58,092 nt of DNA, taken from contig DIXP01000022.1 of assembly GCA_002436065.1 (NCBI GenBank), positions 1 to 58,092 on the forward strand, given 5' to 3'. Source of the DNA: Chloroflexi bacterium UBA6077 (GTDB taxonomy: Bacteria > Chloroflexota > UBA6077). The notes under the pieces are model-generated. The model was not told the DNA's origin, did no database searches, and saw nothing but the letters and a program-made list of their open reading frames with translations. The translations under genes were made by a program, and so were the position numbers. This document shows, one piece after another, positions 32,969-41,904 of the stretch (the stretch's first letter is position 1; each line of letters opens with the position of its first letter).

Positions 32969-34264
32969 TCAAGAGCCGCCGTAACCCATGAAGATCCGCG
33001 GCAGCAGCAGCGGGATCTCCGGGAAGCGAACCATCAGGATAGTGCAGGCCACTATCACCAGCAGGAACGGGAAAGCGCCCCGGGTAACCCTCTCCAGGGA
33101 GAGGCCGCTCAATTTCATCGCCACGAAGAGGTTCACGCCTAAGGGCGGAGATAGGAATCCGACCTCGCTCGTGAGCACGAAGATGATCCCGAAGTGGACC
33201 GGATCAACGCCCAACTGCTTCACCAGCGGTAACAGCACCGGAGTCAGGATGACGATGGTAGAGAGCGTTTCCATGAACATGCCCAGGAAGAAGAGCACGA
33301 TCACGATCATCATCAGTACGATGAAAGGGTCGGTGGAGAGGGCGGTCATCATTAGGGTCACTTTGGTGGGCACCTGGTAGAGGGAGAGGAAGCGGCCGAA
33401 CAGTAGGGAGACTCCCACCACAGCGGTTGTCGTGGCGGTGGTGATGTTCGTGAGCTTTACGGCCTCCACGAACTTCGCCCAGCCAAGGTTGCGGTTGATC
33501 ACTGTGGCGACGAAGAGGGCGTAGAAAACCGCGACCACAGAGGCTTCCACCGGCGTGAAGATTCCTCCGTAGATGCCGCCTAGGATGATGACAGGGGTAG
33601 CCATGGCCCAGACGTTCTTGAGAGTCAATCGAGCCATCTCCCCGCAGGTGTAACGCTCTTCCGCTCCCTTGAGTCCCGTGTGGCGGGCGATGAGGTAGGC
33701 CATCAGCATCAGGGCGCCGCCCACCACGAAACCCGGCAGGAAGCCGGCCATGAACAGCGTGGCGATGGAGACGTTGCCCACCACCCCATAGATGATCATC
33801 GGGTTGCTCGGGGGGATCAGGATGCCTAAGGTTCCGCCCGAGGCCGAGACCCCGGCGGCATACTCGCGCGAGTAACCGCGCTTGATCATTGAGGGGATCA
33901 TCAGACTCCCCATGGCGGCGACAGTAGCCGGGCCGGAGCCGACGATAGCGGCGAAAAACATGCATCCGGCGATGGTGATTATGGCCAGGCCGCCCCGCAT
34001 CCGCCCAATAAAGAGGGACACCGTCTCAACGATCTGGGCTGCGATGCCACCCCGCTCCATGATGGACCCGGCGAAGATGAAGCACGGCACCGCGATGAGT
34101 GGGAACATATCCAGTATTCTGAGCAGGTCCATGGGGACCATGAGGAGCGGAATGCTGGTCTGGGTGAGCACGAACAGGGTGGCTATCCCAAGAGAGGCGA
34201 AGATGGGGGTACCCAGGAGTAGGGCACCGAGTAGGATTAGCCAGATAGTGGTCTCTACTGACAT
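32969..34264 (-). CDS. dctM: TRAP transporter large permease (DctM)
   Basis: The 431-residue protein has about 12 membrane helices and DctM hallmarks: FIFAGSIMERGGIAAQIVE, GSGPATVAAMGSLMIPSM, SGGTLGILIPPSNPMIIYG. It forms the Na+-dependent channel of a TRAP carboxylate transporter with DctQ and DctP. Its ATG directly follows the dctQ stop codon (TAGATG), so the two are translationally coupled. The alpha/beta hydrolase gene follows after about 150 bases. Confidence 0.95.
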   Translation of the reverse strand: MSVETTIWLILLGALLLGTPIFASLGIATLFVLTQTSIPLLMVPMDLLRILDMFPLIAVPCFIFAGSIMERGGIAAQIVETVSLFIGRMRGGLAIITIAGCMFFAAIVGSGPATVAAMGSLMIPSMIKRGYSREYAAGVSASGGTLGILIPPSNPMIIYGVVGNVSIATLFMAGFLPGFVVGGALMLMAYLIARHTGLKGAEERYTCGEMARLTLKNVWAMATPVIILGGIYGGIFTPVEASVVAVFYALFVATVINRNLGWAKFVEAVKLTNITTATTTAVVGVSLLFGRFLSLYQVPTKVTLMMTALSTDPFIVLMMIVIVLFFLGMFMETLSTIVILTPVLLPLVKQLGVDPVHFGIIFVLTSEVGFLSPPLGVNLFVAMKLSGLSLERVTRGAFPFLLVIVACTILMVRFPEIPLLLPRIFMGYGGS

Positions 34265-34768
34265 CTACAGGTTCTCCTCAATGCCGAACTCACCCCGCCA
34301 TTGACCTCGCAGCCGCCGATATATCACCTGGAGGATTCTGATGGTTTGGGCCACGAAGCCGATGGGAAGAACAATGAATATCCAGCGCATATCCCAACCC
34401 AGGGTGGCCGATCGCATGGGATGCTGCTCCATGGACCCCAGTAGCAGGAACCCCTGAACGATGACGTAGAAGTTGAACGCCAACCATACCAGGTCACCCA
34501 ATGTCAGCACGTACCGCCGGGCAGCTATGGGTAGGAGGTTCAATTGGGCGGTTACTCGGATGTGCCCGTCGTACTTGGCGGCCAGACTGGTGCCAATGTA
34601 GACCATCCACAGGAAGGCGTAGCGAGACATCTCCTCGGACCAGGCCAGCGACTTGCCGAAGATGTAGCGAAGTATCACCTGAAGCAAAAGCAGGATGCAC
34701 ATGAACATCAGGAAGGAACCGGCCAGAATCTCTTCGGAGTTGTCGATGAACGACAAGAACCTTTTCAC
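34265..34768 (-). CDS. dctQ: TRAP transporter small permease (DctQ)
   Basis: The 167-residue protein has four membrane helices and the DctQ signature QVILRYIFGKSLAWSEEMSRYAFLW. It bridges DctP and DctM. I chose GTG at 34768, with GGGAGG upstream; the frame continues upstream to 35032 but overlaps the dctP region without a ribosome site. The stop touches the dctM start. Confidence 0.93.
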   Translation of the reverse strand: MKRFLSFIDNSEEILAGSFLMFMCILLLLQVILRYIFGKSLAWSEEMSRYAFLWMVYIGTSLAAKYDGHIRVTAQLNLLPIAARRYVLTLGDLVWLAFNFYVIVQGFLLLGSMEQHPMRSATLGWDMRWIFIVLPIGFVAQTIRILQVIYRRLRGQWRGEFGIEENL

Positions 34769-34864
34769 TGAGTGACACCACCTCCCTAGAAGAGTTCCGC
34801 AGGCCGCGCGGTAGTGAGATTGGAGCAGCTGTCCGCCGGGTGTGGACAGGTAGACATTCGTGGA

Positions 34865-34902
34865 CCCCGGAGAGCAAGCGGTCCTAGCCCTGCTCTCCGG
34901 GG
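34865..34902 (-). terminator. Intercistronic hairpin after dctP
   Basis: Exact 12-bp arms (34865-34876, 34891-34902) lie 18 bases past the dctP stop and before dctQ. No T run follows on the minus strand. Probably a stabilising or attenuating hairpin that keeps binding-protein mRNA higher than permease mRNA. Confidence 0.75.
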
Positions 34903-34920
34903 GAGACTCGCACGGGGCTG

Positions 34921-36045
34921 CTACTTCTTGGGTAGCTCCTTGCCCAGGATCTTCATTGCCTTCTCGGGCATCTCGGTTCCGCCGATGTCCTTGTAGAAAT
35001 CGGGCCAGATCGACATGGCTCGCTTCTGCCACTCGTCCTCGTCGGTAGGAGGTCCAGAGTTGATCATCCCCTTGTCGGTGAGTGTCTTAACAGCCTTGGT
35101 TTCCAGTTCCTGGACGAACTCGCGCTCGGCTATGGCCGCCTCCCGGCCCGCCTTGATGATCGCATCGCGGATCTCCGGCTTCTGGCTCTGGAGCCACTTC
35201 TCCTGCACCACTAGTGGGCCTATCCACATCTTGTAGTGGATCTCCGTGATGTACTTCTGCACCTCGTAGAACTTGGAGCTGGCGTTGGTGACGTGGGGGT
35301 TCTCCTGTCCGTCCACCACCTTCTGCTGGAGGGCGTTGAATGTCTCGTCCCAGGCGATAGGCACGGGATCCACTCCCCACGATTTGAAAGCGCCAATTTG
35401 GAGCGGGTTCGCGGGAACCCGGATCTTCAGACCTTGGAGATCGTTGAGGGTCTTGACCTCGCGCTTTGAGTTGGTAAGCACACGGAAGCCCTGTTCGAAC
35501 CAGGCGATGCTTCGCAGGCCACCTTGATCGATCATCTTCTGGTTCAAGTCGTCCGACAGCCCGTCGAAGACCTTGTAGGCCTCCTGACGCGACTTGAACA
35601 TGTAGGGGAGATCGTACAGCCCCACCGATGGGATGAACACGGTGGCGTTGTTCACGGCCAGGGAAGCGATCTCGATCACACCGGCCTGGACATCCTGGAC
35701 CGCGCGCTGCTCACTGCCCAGCTGGCCCGCCGGGAAGATCTGTACCTCTACCTGCCCGTTGGAGTATTTCTCCACCAGTTCCTTGAACTTCAATGAAAAC
35801 CAGTGATGCGGATCGTCCGCAGCCGGGGCGGCTCCGTGAGTGTAGCGCATGGTGATCTTGTTTCCGGCTGGCTGCGGCTGGGCCGCTGAGGCTGCCTTAT
35901 CTGCGGGGGCAGCAGTCTTTGAAGCCTCTGCGGGTTTGGTCGGGGCGGGAGTCGACACTGCCGGTTGCGAGCACGCAGCGGCGGCGGCCAAGGTGAGAAT
36001 CGCTGCCAGGACTCCCAGTGTCGTTGCAAGGGTTTTCGTTCGCAA
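34921..36045 (-). CDS. dctP: TRAP transporter substrate-binding lipoprotein (DctP)
   Basis: The 374-residue protein has a lipoprotein signal (LAAAAACS, Cys25), an Ala/Pro/Lys linker, then the DctP fold: RYTHGAAPAADDPHHWFSLK, FPAGQLGSEQRAVQDVQAG, LPYMFKSRQEAYKVFDG and KIRVPANPLQIGAFKSWGVDPVPI, including the Arg of the conserved R-x-P carboxylate clamp (Arg in KIRVP). It captures an organic acid, not identified. It heads the TRAP operon and is followed by a hairpin before dctQ. Confidence 0.94.
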   Translation of the reverse strand: MRTKTLATTLGVLAAILTLAAAAACSQPAVSTPAPTKPAEASKTAAPADKAASAAQPQPAGNKITMRYTHGAAPAADDPHHWFSLKFKELVEKYSNGQVEVQIFPAGQLGSEQRAVQDVQAGVIEIASLAVNNATVFIPSVGLYDLPYMFKSRQEAYKVFDGLSDDLNQKMIDQGGLRSIAWFEQGFRVLTNSKREVKTLNDLQGLKIRVPANPLQIGAFKSWGVDPVPIAWDETFNALQQKVVDGQENPHVTNASSKFYEVQKYITEIHYKMWIGPLVVQEKWLQSQKPEIRDAIIKAGREAAIAEREFVQELETKAVKTLTDKGMINSGPPTDEDEWQKRAMSIWPDFYKDIGGTEMPEKAMKILGKELPKK

Positions 36046-36566
36046 GTTGGTTCCTCCTCATGAAGTGCTCGTGGTTTGCCAAGATATGGTTGAAACAGAC
36101 ATACACGTGCACAATCGTGCTGCGGATGGGACTAACAGGCCTTCCTCTCTCAACCTCACGGGCGACACGCCTTCAACATCGAGGCCACCCTACTATGCCA
36201 CGCCAGTTTCTCAGGCAAACCGATTTCTGGTCGCACCGTCTGCAAGAGAGCTCGATCCGAATGAGAGGTCAGGACAAACGACTCGATGGTTGTAGTGAAA
36301 CGCGCCAACTTCGATGGCGGCAATGCATCATCACTCCCGTGATGTGCTCTGAACTCCGGTGCCTCGGGGATCACTCTTCCCTGCGGAACCAGACCTGGTG
36401 GATGTGCGGTTTGGCGTGAAGCAGTCACCTCCGCGATCGAGACTCGCTGTTCCCGGTCCCTGGAGCCTCGCTCCCTCAGTCGCCGGTTCCAGATCGTCGA
36501 TTACCAGTAGCACCAGCTTCGAGTGGTTGGGGATGCACGTCTTCAGGGCGCTGCCTGCGCAGCTGC
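36046..36566. other. Non-coding stretch between dctP and transketolase genes
   Basis: About 520 bases contain no supported gene. The dctP promoter or leader is presumably at the 36046 side. Frames here are antisense shadows without ribosome sites. The gap suggests the TRAP genes have their own promoter separate from the transketolase genes. Confidence 0.45.
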
Positions 36567-37529
36567 CTAAGCCGCCCTTGGCGCACCAGCTTTGAGGGAC
36601 AAGGCCCTTCTCGCCGCCGCCACTATATCGTCGGGCGTGAGCCCAAAACGTTCGACCAGATAGGAAAGCTCGCCGGTCGCCCCGAAGGTGTCCTGAATGC
36701 CGACCCTGACCACAGGGGTGGGAAGAGTCCCCGAGAGCAACTCTGTCACGGCGCCTCCCAGCCCCCCGCAAATGTTGTGATTCTCTACGGTGACGACAGC
36801 ACCTGTGTCCCGTGCTGCGTTCAACAGCGCGTCGCGGTCCAGCGGCTTCAAAGTCGAGGCGTTCAGAACGCGGGCGGATACCCCTTCGGCGTCTAGCTTC
36901 TCGACGGCGTCCATGGTGTATGCTGCCATGACCCCAGAGGTCACAAAGGTCAGATCCCTGCCATCTCTCAGCAGGCGAATCGAGCCCATCTTGAACTGAT
37001 AGCCTTCGCTCCCCAGCAGCATCGGAAGCACTTTGGGCATGCGTAGGTAGACTGGGCCAACAAACTCGGCCACGGCAGCGATCGCCTGCCGCAGTTCCAA
37101 TATGTCGCACGGCTCCACGATAGTCATGCCCGGGATCGCGCGAACTATCGCTACGTCCTCCAAGGACTGGTGGGTCGCCCCGTTCAGCGCGGCTGTCAGT
37201 CCGGCCTGTCCGCCCACTACCTTCACGTTCAACTGGTTGAAGGCAACGGAAATGGTCAACTGATCGCAGGCGCGCCGAGATGAGAAGACGCCAAAGGTGT
37301 GGGCGAAGGGCACCTTCCCGCAGGAGGCCAGCCCGGCAGAAAAGCCGATCATGTTCTGCTCGGCTACCCCCATTTGAAACGACCGCTCCGGGAGTTCCAG
37401 TGCCATGGCCCCGGAGCCAACACTGCGCATCAGGTCCGCGTCAACAGTGACGATCCTCGAGTCCCTCTTAGCGAGATCCAAGAGAACTTCCGAGTACACT
37501 GGTTGGGTAGCTACCATGGTCAGCATCAT
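36567..37529 (-). CDS. Transketolase, C-terminal (pyrimidine-binding) subunit
   Basis: The 320-residue chain matches the second half of split transketolases/DXS-like enzymes: TVDADLMRSVGSGAMALELP, FQMGVAEQNMIGFSAGLAS (the Glu that activates thiamine diphosphate), GGQAGLTAALNGATHQSLED and TVENHNICGGLGGAVTE. It pairs with the N-terminal subunit. The ATG at 37529 overlaps the previous stop as ATGA, showing translational coupling. A second ATG follows immediately. The upstream open frame is spurious. Confidence 0.93.
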   Translation of the reverse strand: MMLTMVATQPVYSEVLLDLAKRDSRIVTVDADLMRSVGSGAMALELPERSFQMGVAEQNMIGFSAGLASCGKVPFAHTFGVFSSRRACDQLTISVAFNQLNVKVVGGQAGLTAALNGATHQSLEDVAIVRAIPGMTIVEPCDILELRQAIAAVAEFVGPVYLRMPKVLPMLLGSEGYQFKMGSIRLLRDGRDLTFVTSGVMAAYTMDAVEKLDAEGVSARVLNASTLKPLDRDALLNAARDTGAVVTVENHNICGGLGGAVTELLSGTLPTPVVRVGIQDTFGATGELSYLVERFGLTPDDIVAAARRALSLKAGAPRAA

Positions 37530-38371
37530 TCGTTCTCCCTTCCAAGCACCTCTGCCAGTGCCTTCTCTGCCTCCTCGGCCGAGATCGACCGATGGTGCCA
37601 CTCCTTCCGGTTCTCCATGAAGGAGACGCCGCGGCCTTTCACGGTCCGGGCGATGATGCAGACCGGCTTGCCCTCGGCGGACGGCTCCCGCAGCGCGGGG
37701 AGCAGCTGCTCGATGGAGTGGCCGTCCACGTCCCGCACCTCCCAGCCGAACGCGCGCCACTTGTCGGCCAGCGGCTCCAGCGGCATGATTCGCTCGGCCT
37801 CGTCCGTCCAGCCGTCCAGTTGGAGACCGTTCCTGTCCACGATTGCCGTCAGGTTGTCCAGCTGGTACTTGGAGGCCGACATCGCCGACTCCCAGACCTG
37901 GCCACTGTCCAACTCGCCATCACTGAGCAGAGCGAATACGTGGTAGTCCTTCCTGTCCAGCTTGCCCGCGGCCGCCATTCCGACGGCGACAGAGATCCCC
38001 TGTCCAAGACAGCCGGCCGAGAGATCCACCCCCGGCACCTTGAATCGGTCCACGTGCTTGGTCAGCCTCCCGCCCGGTTGGTCGAGCTCGTCCAGCCACT
38101 CCATCGGAAAGAAGCCCTTCTCGGCAAGGACCGGATAGAGGGCGGGGCCCACGTGCCCCTTGGAGGCCACGAACCTGTCGCGGTCCGGCCACTGGGGGTT
38201 CGTGGGGTCCACCCGCATCACGCCGAAGTAGAGCGTCGTGAGAACCTCAATCGCGGAAAGGCACCCACCCAGGTGTCCGCTACCGACCCGCGCCAGGCTC
38301 CTGATACTCCTGGCCCGCACCTCTCTCGCCAACTCCTCCAGAGAGGGTCCGGCTGCCGTGGATCTCGTCAT
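37526..38371 (-). CDS. Transketolase, N-terminal (TPP-binding) subunit
   Basis: The 281-residue chain includes GSGHLGGCLSAIEVLTTLYF, RDRFVASKGHVGPALYPVLA, DLSAGCLGQGISVAVGMA and the diphosphate/Mg motif SDGELDSGQVWE...AIVDRN. With the C-terminal chain it transfers two-carbon ketol units, or in some catabolic operons acts on unusual ketoses. Start at 38371 chosen for AGGAGG 6 bases upstream; the 5' end overlaps the 3' end of the GntR gene on the same strand. Its placement under a GntR/UTRA regulator suggests an inducible catabolic role. Confidence 0.93.
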   Translation of the reverse strand: MTRSTAAGPSLEELAREVRARSIRSLARVGSGHLGGCLSAIEVLTTLYFGVMRVDPTNPQWPDRDRFVASKGHVGPALYPVLAEKGFFPMEWLDELDQPGGRLTKHVDRFKVPGVDLSAGCLGQGISVAVGMAAAGKLDRKDYHVFALLSDGELDSGQVWESAMSASKYQLDNLTAIVDRNGLQLDGWTDEAERIMPLEPLADKWRAFGWEVRDVDGHSIEQLLPALREPSAEGKPVCIIARTVKGRGVSFMENRKEWHHRSISAEEAEKALAEVLGRENE

Positions 38372-39185
38372 CTGTTGCCTCCTGTGCTCCACTCTTCTGT
38401 TCCCTTCCGTGCCACGCGTGCTGGGCATCGGGGTTCTGCTCGTCCAGCCACACCATTGAGTTGCGGGAGTCTTGCCTCCGCCAGACGCCGTAGCGGTAAC
38501 GGTCAGCGCGGTAAACGATGTAGGCTGTCTCTTGTGGCTCGTTCTTTGGCGAGTAGGTCACCCGCTCAACTGTGAGTACGGGCGATCGTCTAGGGATCTC
38601 AAGTAGTTCTGCCTCCCAGCGCTTGGCGACAGTGGAGCCTATAGAGTCCCTGGCGGCTGAGAGGCTTACCCCGTACTTCTCAAGAATTGCGTAGAGCGTA
38701 CCGCCCGCGAGGTCCTCGCCCATAAGCAGGCTGCCGATGTGCTCGGGGTAGTAGGTGGTTTCTATGCAGACAGGCTCTCCATCGGCGTATCGGACCCGGA
38801 CCACGTGCACAATGGTAGTGCCCGGTGAAACCTGCAAACGCGACGCTACCTCGGGAGACGCGGGAATGCAGCCTGCTTCGATCAGCCTTCCGCTTGGCTC
38901 CAGTCCCAGGCTTCTGGCCATTCGGGAGAAGCCCAGCAACTCGGAAAGTTCCTCCCTGATTGGCTGGGCAGCGACGAAGGTTCCTTTGGCTACCTTCCGA
39001 TACACGAGCCCATCCGAAACCAAAGCGCGAATGGCCTGCCGGATAGTACTCGTGCTAACTCGGTATTGCGCCCTCATATCCTGCTCTGTGGGAAGGCGAT
39101 CCCCGGGCTTCAGGGAGCGGATCTGGTCGCGAAGAAGCTGTTCAATTTGAACGTGGAGCGGCAGTCGTGAATTGGTGTCTAACAT
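38280..39185 (-). CDS. GntR-family regulator with UTRA ligand-binding domain (HutC type)
   Basis: The 301-residue protein has an N-terminal GntR winged helix (RLPLHVQIEQLLRDQIRSLK, STSTIRQAIRALVSDGLVYR) and a UTRA domain (about 90-240; VRVRYADGEPVCIETTYYP, LYAILEKYGVSLSAARDSI). UTRA domains bind sugars, amino acids or similar effectors. The usual end is near residue 245-250; here the frame reads on about 50 residues into the transketolase gene, overlapping it by 92 bases. A lost stop or a natural overlap are both possible. It probably controls the minus-strand transketolase and TRAP genes. Confidence 0.9.
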   Translation of the reverse strand: MLDTNSRLPLHVQIEQLLRDQIRSLKPGDRLPTEQDMRAQYRVSTSTIRQAIRALVSDGLVYRKVAKGTFVAAQPIREELSELLGFSRMARSLGLEPSGRLIEAGCIPASPEVASRLQVSPGTTIVHVVRVRYADGEPVCIETTYYPEHIGSLLMGEDLAGGTLYAILEKYGVSLSAARDSIGSTVAKRWEAELLEIPRRSPVLTVERVTYSPKNEPQETAYIVYRADRYRYGVWRRQDSRNSMVWLDEQNPDAQHAWHGREQKSGAQEATDDEIHGSRTLSGGVGERGAGQEYQEPGAGR

Positions 39186-39372
39186 GGGATCCTCATGGCG
39201 GGTGATTGCCTAGTACTCGACCAAAGTGATTATGCCAGCTGCTGCCATGGTCAACGCGGCGAGAGGGGTCTACCTGTAACAGGCGAACCTTCGCTAATCG
39301 CTCGGGACGACACCGGGCCGGGTGCTCGGGATGACAGGTGTCAAAGCCGGTTTGGTCGAGTGCTAGGGACTC

Positions 39373-39384
39373 GGACCATGGTCC
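39373..39384. repeat. 12-bp palindrome beside the large palindrome
   Basis: GGACCATGGTCC is a perfect 12-base palindrome 7 bases before the 46-bp palindrome, in the region upstream of the GntR gene. Possibly a second regulatory half-site; function unknown. Confidence 0.5.
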
Positions 39385-39391
39385 ATAACGC

Positions 39392-39437
39392 ACTCTGGCA
39401 TTAGACGATTATACGTATAATCGTCTAATGCCAGAGT
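39392..39437. promoter_or_regulatory. 46-bp perfect palindrome upstream of the GntR gene
   Basis: The two 23-base halves (39392-39414 and 39415-39437) are exact inverted copies with no loop. Each half contains ATTAGACGATTATAC, and TATAAT appears on both strands around the centre. It lies about 210 bases upstream of the GntR start. It may be a paired operator with divergent promoters, a cruciform-forming site or the fused ends of a mobile element. Confidence 0.85.
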
Positions 39438-39473
39438 ATATATGTGGATCCTGGGCCTGTCAATAGGGCTCTC

Positions 39474-39619
39474 TGAGATCTGTGCATAACTCCCGGTAGC
39501 CTGGTTCACGCACACGTCGGTTGTCCCAATGCCGAGCTGAATTGGGACCGCCCGATGGTCGAGCCGAATAGTCAGGGCGCGGCCCAGCAGCGGAACCGCC
39601 GAGTTATGCACAGATCTCA
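39474..39619. mobile_element. Candidate MITE with 19-bp terminal inverted repeats
   Basis: Ends 39474-39492 and 39601-39619 are exact 19-base inverted copies (TGAGATCTGTGCATAACTC). The 108 bases between have no complete gene. No clear target duplication flanks it. A miniature element or IS remnant is the simplest reading. Confidence 0.6.
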
Positions 39620-40374
39620 AGGAGTTCAGTCGTGAGAGCGCATCTTTGGGGGTGTCCCGGGACGAATCGGAGCGGAGCCGGAGGTATCGGTGTGATGCCG
39701 CAGTTCAATCTTCCCGTGGCGTACGTTCCGCGGATTTATCCCGCGATGCACGATTGGCTGAAGGCGGGTGGGGCAAAGTGGTGGGGCAAAGTGGTGGGGA
39801 GCACCGCCAACGTGGCGGTCATCACGGGATCGAGCCGGACATCGAAATGCAGCTGACCCTCGGCATGCATGCCCCAAAGAGCTGCATGTGGTGGTGCTGA
39901 AAGGGGCGCGCGGCAGCTTGATATCAGCAATTGGTCTCTGGCATCAATCTGAAAGCTGATTGCTGAGCGCTGACTGCTATCTAATGGATACCGTACCCCA
40001 GAGGGAAAGGCATACCAACACTATGGCCAACGCCAGGGAATACCATTGGATCAGTGCGTGCTCCCAGGCTCTCATACCCACGACTCCCACCAGAACTCGC
40101 GCCTGCATTCCTGGTTCCGCTGCTGCGCTATTCCCACTGCAGATTCCTTGCCCGATAAAACGCCTTCCACTCCCGATGGGCGGATTTCGCAACAGCCGTT
40201 TGCCTGGACTTACATCTTTCATTATCGGAAGAAACGCCCTCGCGCAACAGGCCCGATGTGGCGTCCTCGCGTTACGGCCCAGTTACGAGTGGGTCGGACA
40301 AGACCCTGGCAAGGGCCATGCTACAATAGCCTCGCTGGTCTGAAATCGACTTCGGGATCGCCCAGAGGTGTCTT
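39620..40374. other. Non-coding stretch before murE, with a short tandem repeat
   Basis: A 13-base unit (GTGGGGCAAAGTG) is repeated about 2.4 times at 39768-39799. Otherwise I see no supported gene. The murE promoter should lie near the right end; a candidate TGCTACAAT at 40318-40326 resembles a -10 region 49 bases before the start. Confidence 0.45.
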
Positions 40375-41895
40375 ATGCCTACCTTGCGTGAGTTGCTGCG
40401 AAATCTATCCGATGTTAGCGTTTCTGGTGACCAGGAAACATCGGTTGGGGGTATCGCGTACGATTCCCGCCTGGTCAAGCCGGGCGACCTCTTCGTCGCC
40501 TTGCTTGGCTACCACACCGATGGGGCGGTCTTCATCCCCGATGCCCTCCGACGGGGAGCTGTGGCCGTGGCTACCCAAGCTCCAGACGTCACCGTGGCAG
40601 ATGGGATACCGCACCTCCTAGTCAAAGACACCCGACAGGCTCTCACAGAGCTGGCTGCTTCCTTCTATAGGTATCCAGGTCGGCAGATAAGGGTTGTGGG
40701 CGTGACGGGGACGGATGGCAAGACCACCACAACCTACCTGGTCAGCGCTGCCCTGGAGGCCATGGGGTTCAAGACAGGCTTCATCACCACGGCCGACGTC
40801 AAGGTTGGGGACCAGATCTGGAGGAACGACACCCAGCACACTACTCCGGAGCCGGTTGAGATCCAGGGATTGCTGCGGCGGATGGTCGACGAAGGTATGG
40901 ACTACGCCGTGGTGGAGTCCAGTTCGCACGCCCTGGCCCTGAACCGGTTGCTCCACTGCGAGTTCGACGCTGCGGTCTTCACCAACCTGAGTCCGGAGCA
41001 TCTCAACTTCCACGGCTCCATGGAGGGCTACCTGCGAGACAAGATGAAGTTGTTCTCCCTGCTGGACCAGGCGATGGACAAGGGAGTAGATAAGGTAGCG
41101 GTGCTGAACGCGGACGATCCCCACTCCCACGAGATCGCCGCGGCCACTCGCTCCAGGGTGATTTGGTATGGGATCGATGGGGGTGGGGTGAAGGCGGTCA
41201 ACGTCCAGCTCCTCCCCAACGGCTCGTGCTTCACCCTCCTGACTCCCCACGGCGTGATGGATGTAGAAACCCGCGTGACGGGGAGATTCAATGTGTACAA
41301 CTGGCTTGCGGCGGCAAGCGTGGCTCTGGGGCATGGGGCTAGCCTGGACCAAATCCAGAGGGCGATGCTGTCCGTGGACTCGGTGCCCGGCCGGATGCAG
41401 AGGATCGACGAGGGGCAACCCTTCTCCGTCGTGGTGGACTTCGCCCACACCCCCCAGGCGCTCGAGACGGTACTGGGGACCCTGAGACCGATAACCCAGG
41501 GCAGGCTATTCGTGCTGTTCGGCATGGCCGGAGAGCGCGACCCGAGCAACCGTCCAGAGCAGGGACGAGTGGCCGCCCGCATGGCGGACTTCGCCCTGTT
41601 CACCGTCGACGACCCGCGCTTCGAGGATCCGATGGAGATCGCCGAGCAGGTGGCGGAAGGGGCCAGATCGCTCGGCTGGCGGGAGGGCGTCGACTATCTC
41701 AAGGTTCCCGACCGGGAGGAGGCCATTAGGGAGGCGTTCCGGCGCGCCAGACCTGGGGATACGGTCCTGTTGGCCGGCAAGGGCCACGAGACCCGGCAGG
41801 TGATCGGCGATCAGTTGCTCCCCTGGAACGACGGCGAGGCTGCCCGGCGGATCCTCCGGGAGATGCGGGGGGCAGGCTTTCTCAAAGGCAGTTGA
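40375..41895 (+). CDS. murE: UDP-MurNAc-tripeptide synthetase MurE
   Basis: MurE adds the third amino acid to UDP-MurNAc-L-Ala-D-Glu in peptidoglycan synthesis in the cytoplasm. The 506-residue protein has the three Mur ligase domains: N-terminal substrate domain (AYDSRLVKPGDLFVAL), ATP-binding loop VGVTGTDGKTTTT (110-120), carbamylated-Lys region (Lys223 in RDKMKLF), and C-terminal domain. The amino-acid-selecting motif is DDPR (412-415) rather than DNPR of meso-diaminopimelate enzymes. DDPR is known from Thermotoga, which uses lysine; ornithine is common in Chloroflexota. So the third residue is probably not DAP. Other mur genes are not next to it. Confidence 0.95.
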   Translation: MPTLRELLRNLSDVSVSGDQETSVGGIAYDSRLVKPGDLFVALLGYHTDGAVFIPDALRRGAVAVATQAPDVTVADGIPHLLVKDTRQALTELAASFYRYPGRQIRVVGVTGTDGKTTTTYLVSAALEAMGFKTGFITTADVKVGDQIWRNDTQHTTPEPVEIQGLLRRMVDEGMDYAVVESSSHALALNRLLHCEFDAAVFTNLSPEHLNFHGSMEGYLRDKMKLFSLLDQAMDKGVDKVAVLNADDPHSHEIAAATRSRVIWYGIDGGGVKAVNVQLLPNGSCFTLLTPHGVMDVETRVTGRFNVYNWLAAASVALGHGASLDQIQRAMLSVDSVPGRMQRIDEGQPFSVVVDFAHTPQALETVLGTLRPITQGRLFVLFGMAGERDPSNRPEQGRVAARMADFALFTVDDPRFEDPMEIAEQVAEGARSLGWREGVDYLKVPDREEAIREAFRRARPGDTVLLAGKGHETRQVIGDQLLPWNDGEAARRILREMRGAGFLKGS

Positions 41896-41904
41896 AAGAA
41901 GTAG

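Noticed and set aside
36331..37110. Minus-strand frame of 259 codons
   Set aside because: Out-of-frame shadow of the transketolase C-terminal gene, Arg/Gly/His-rich.
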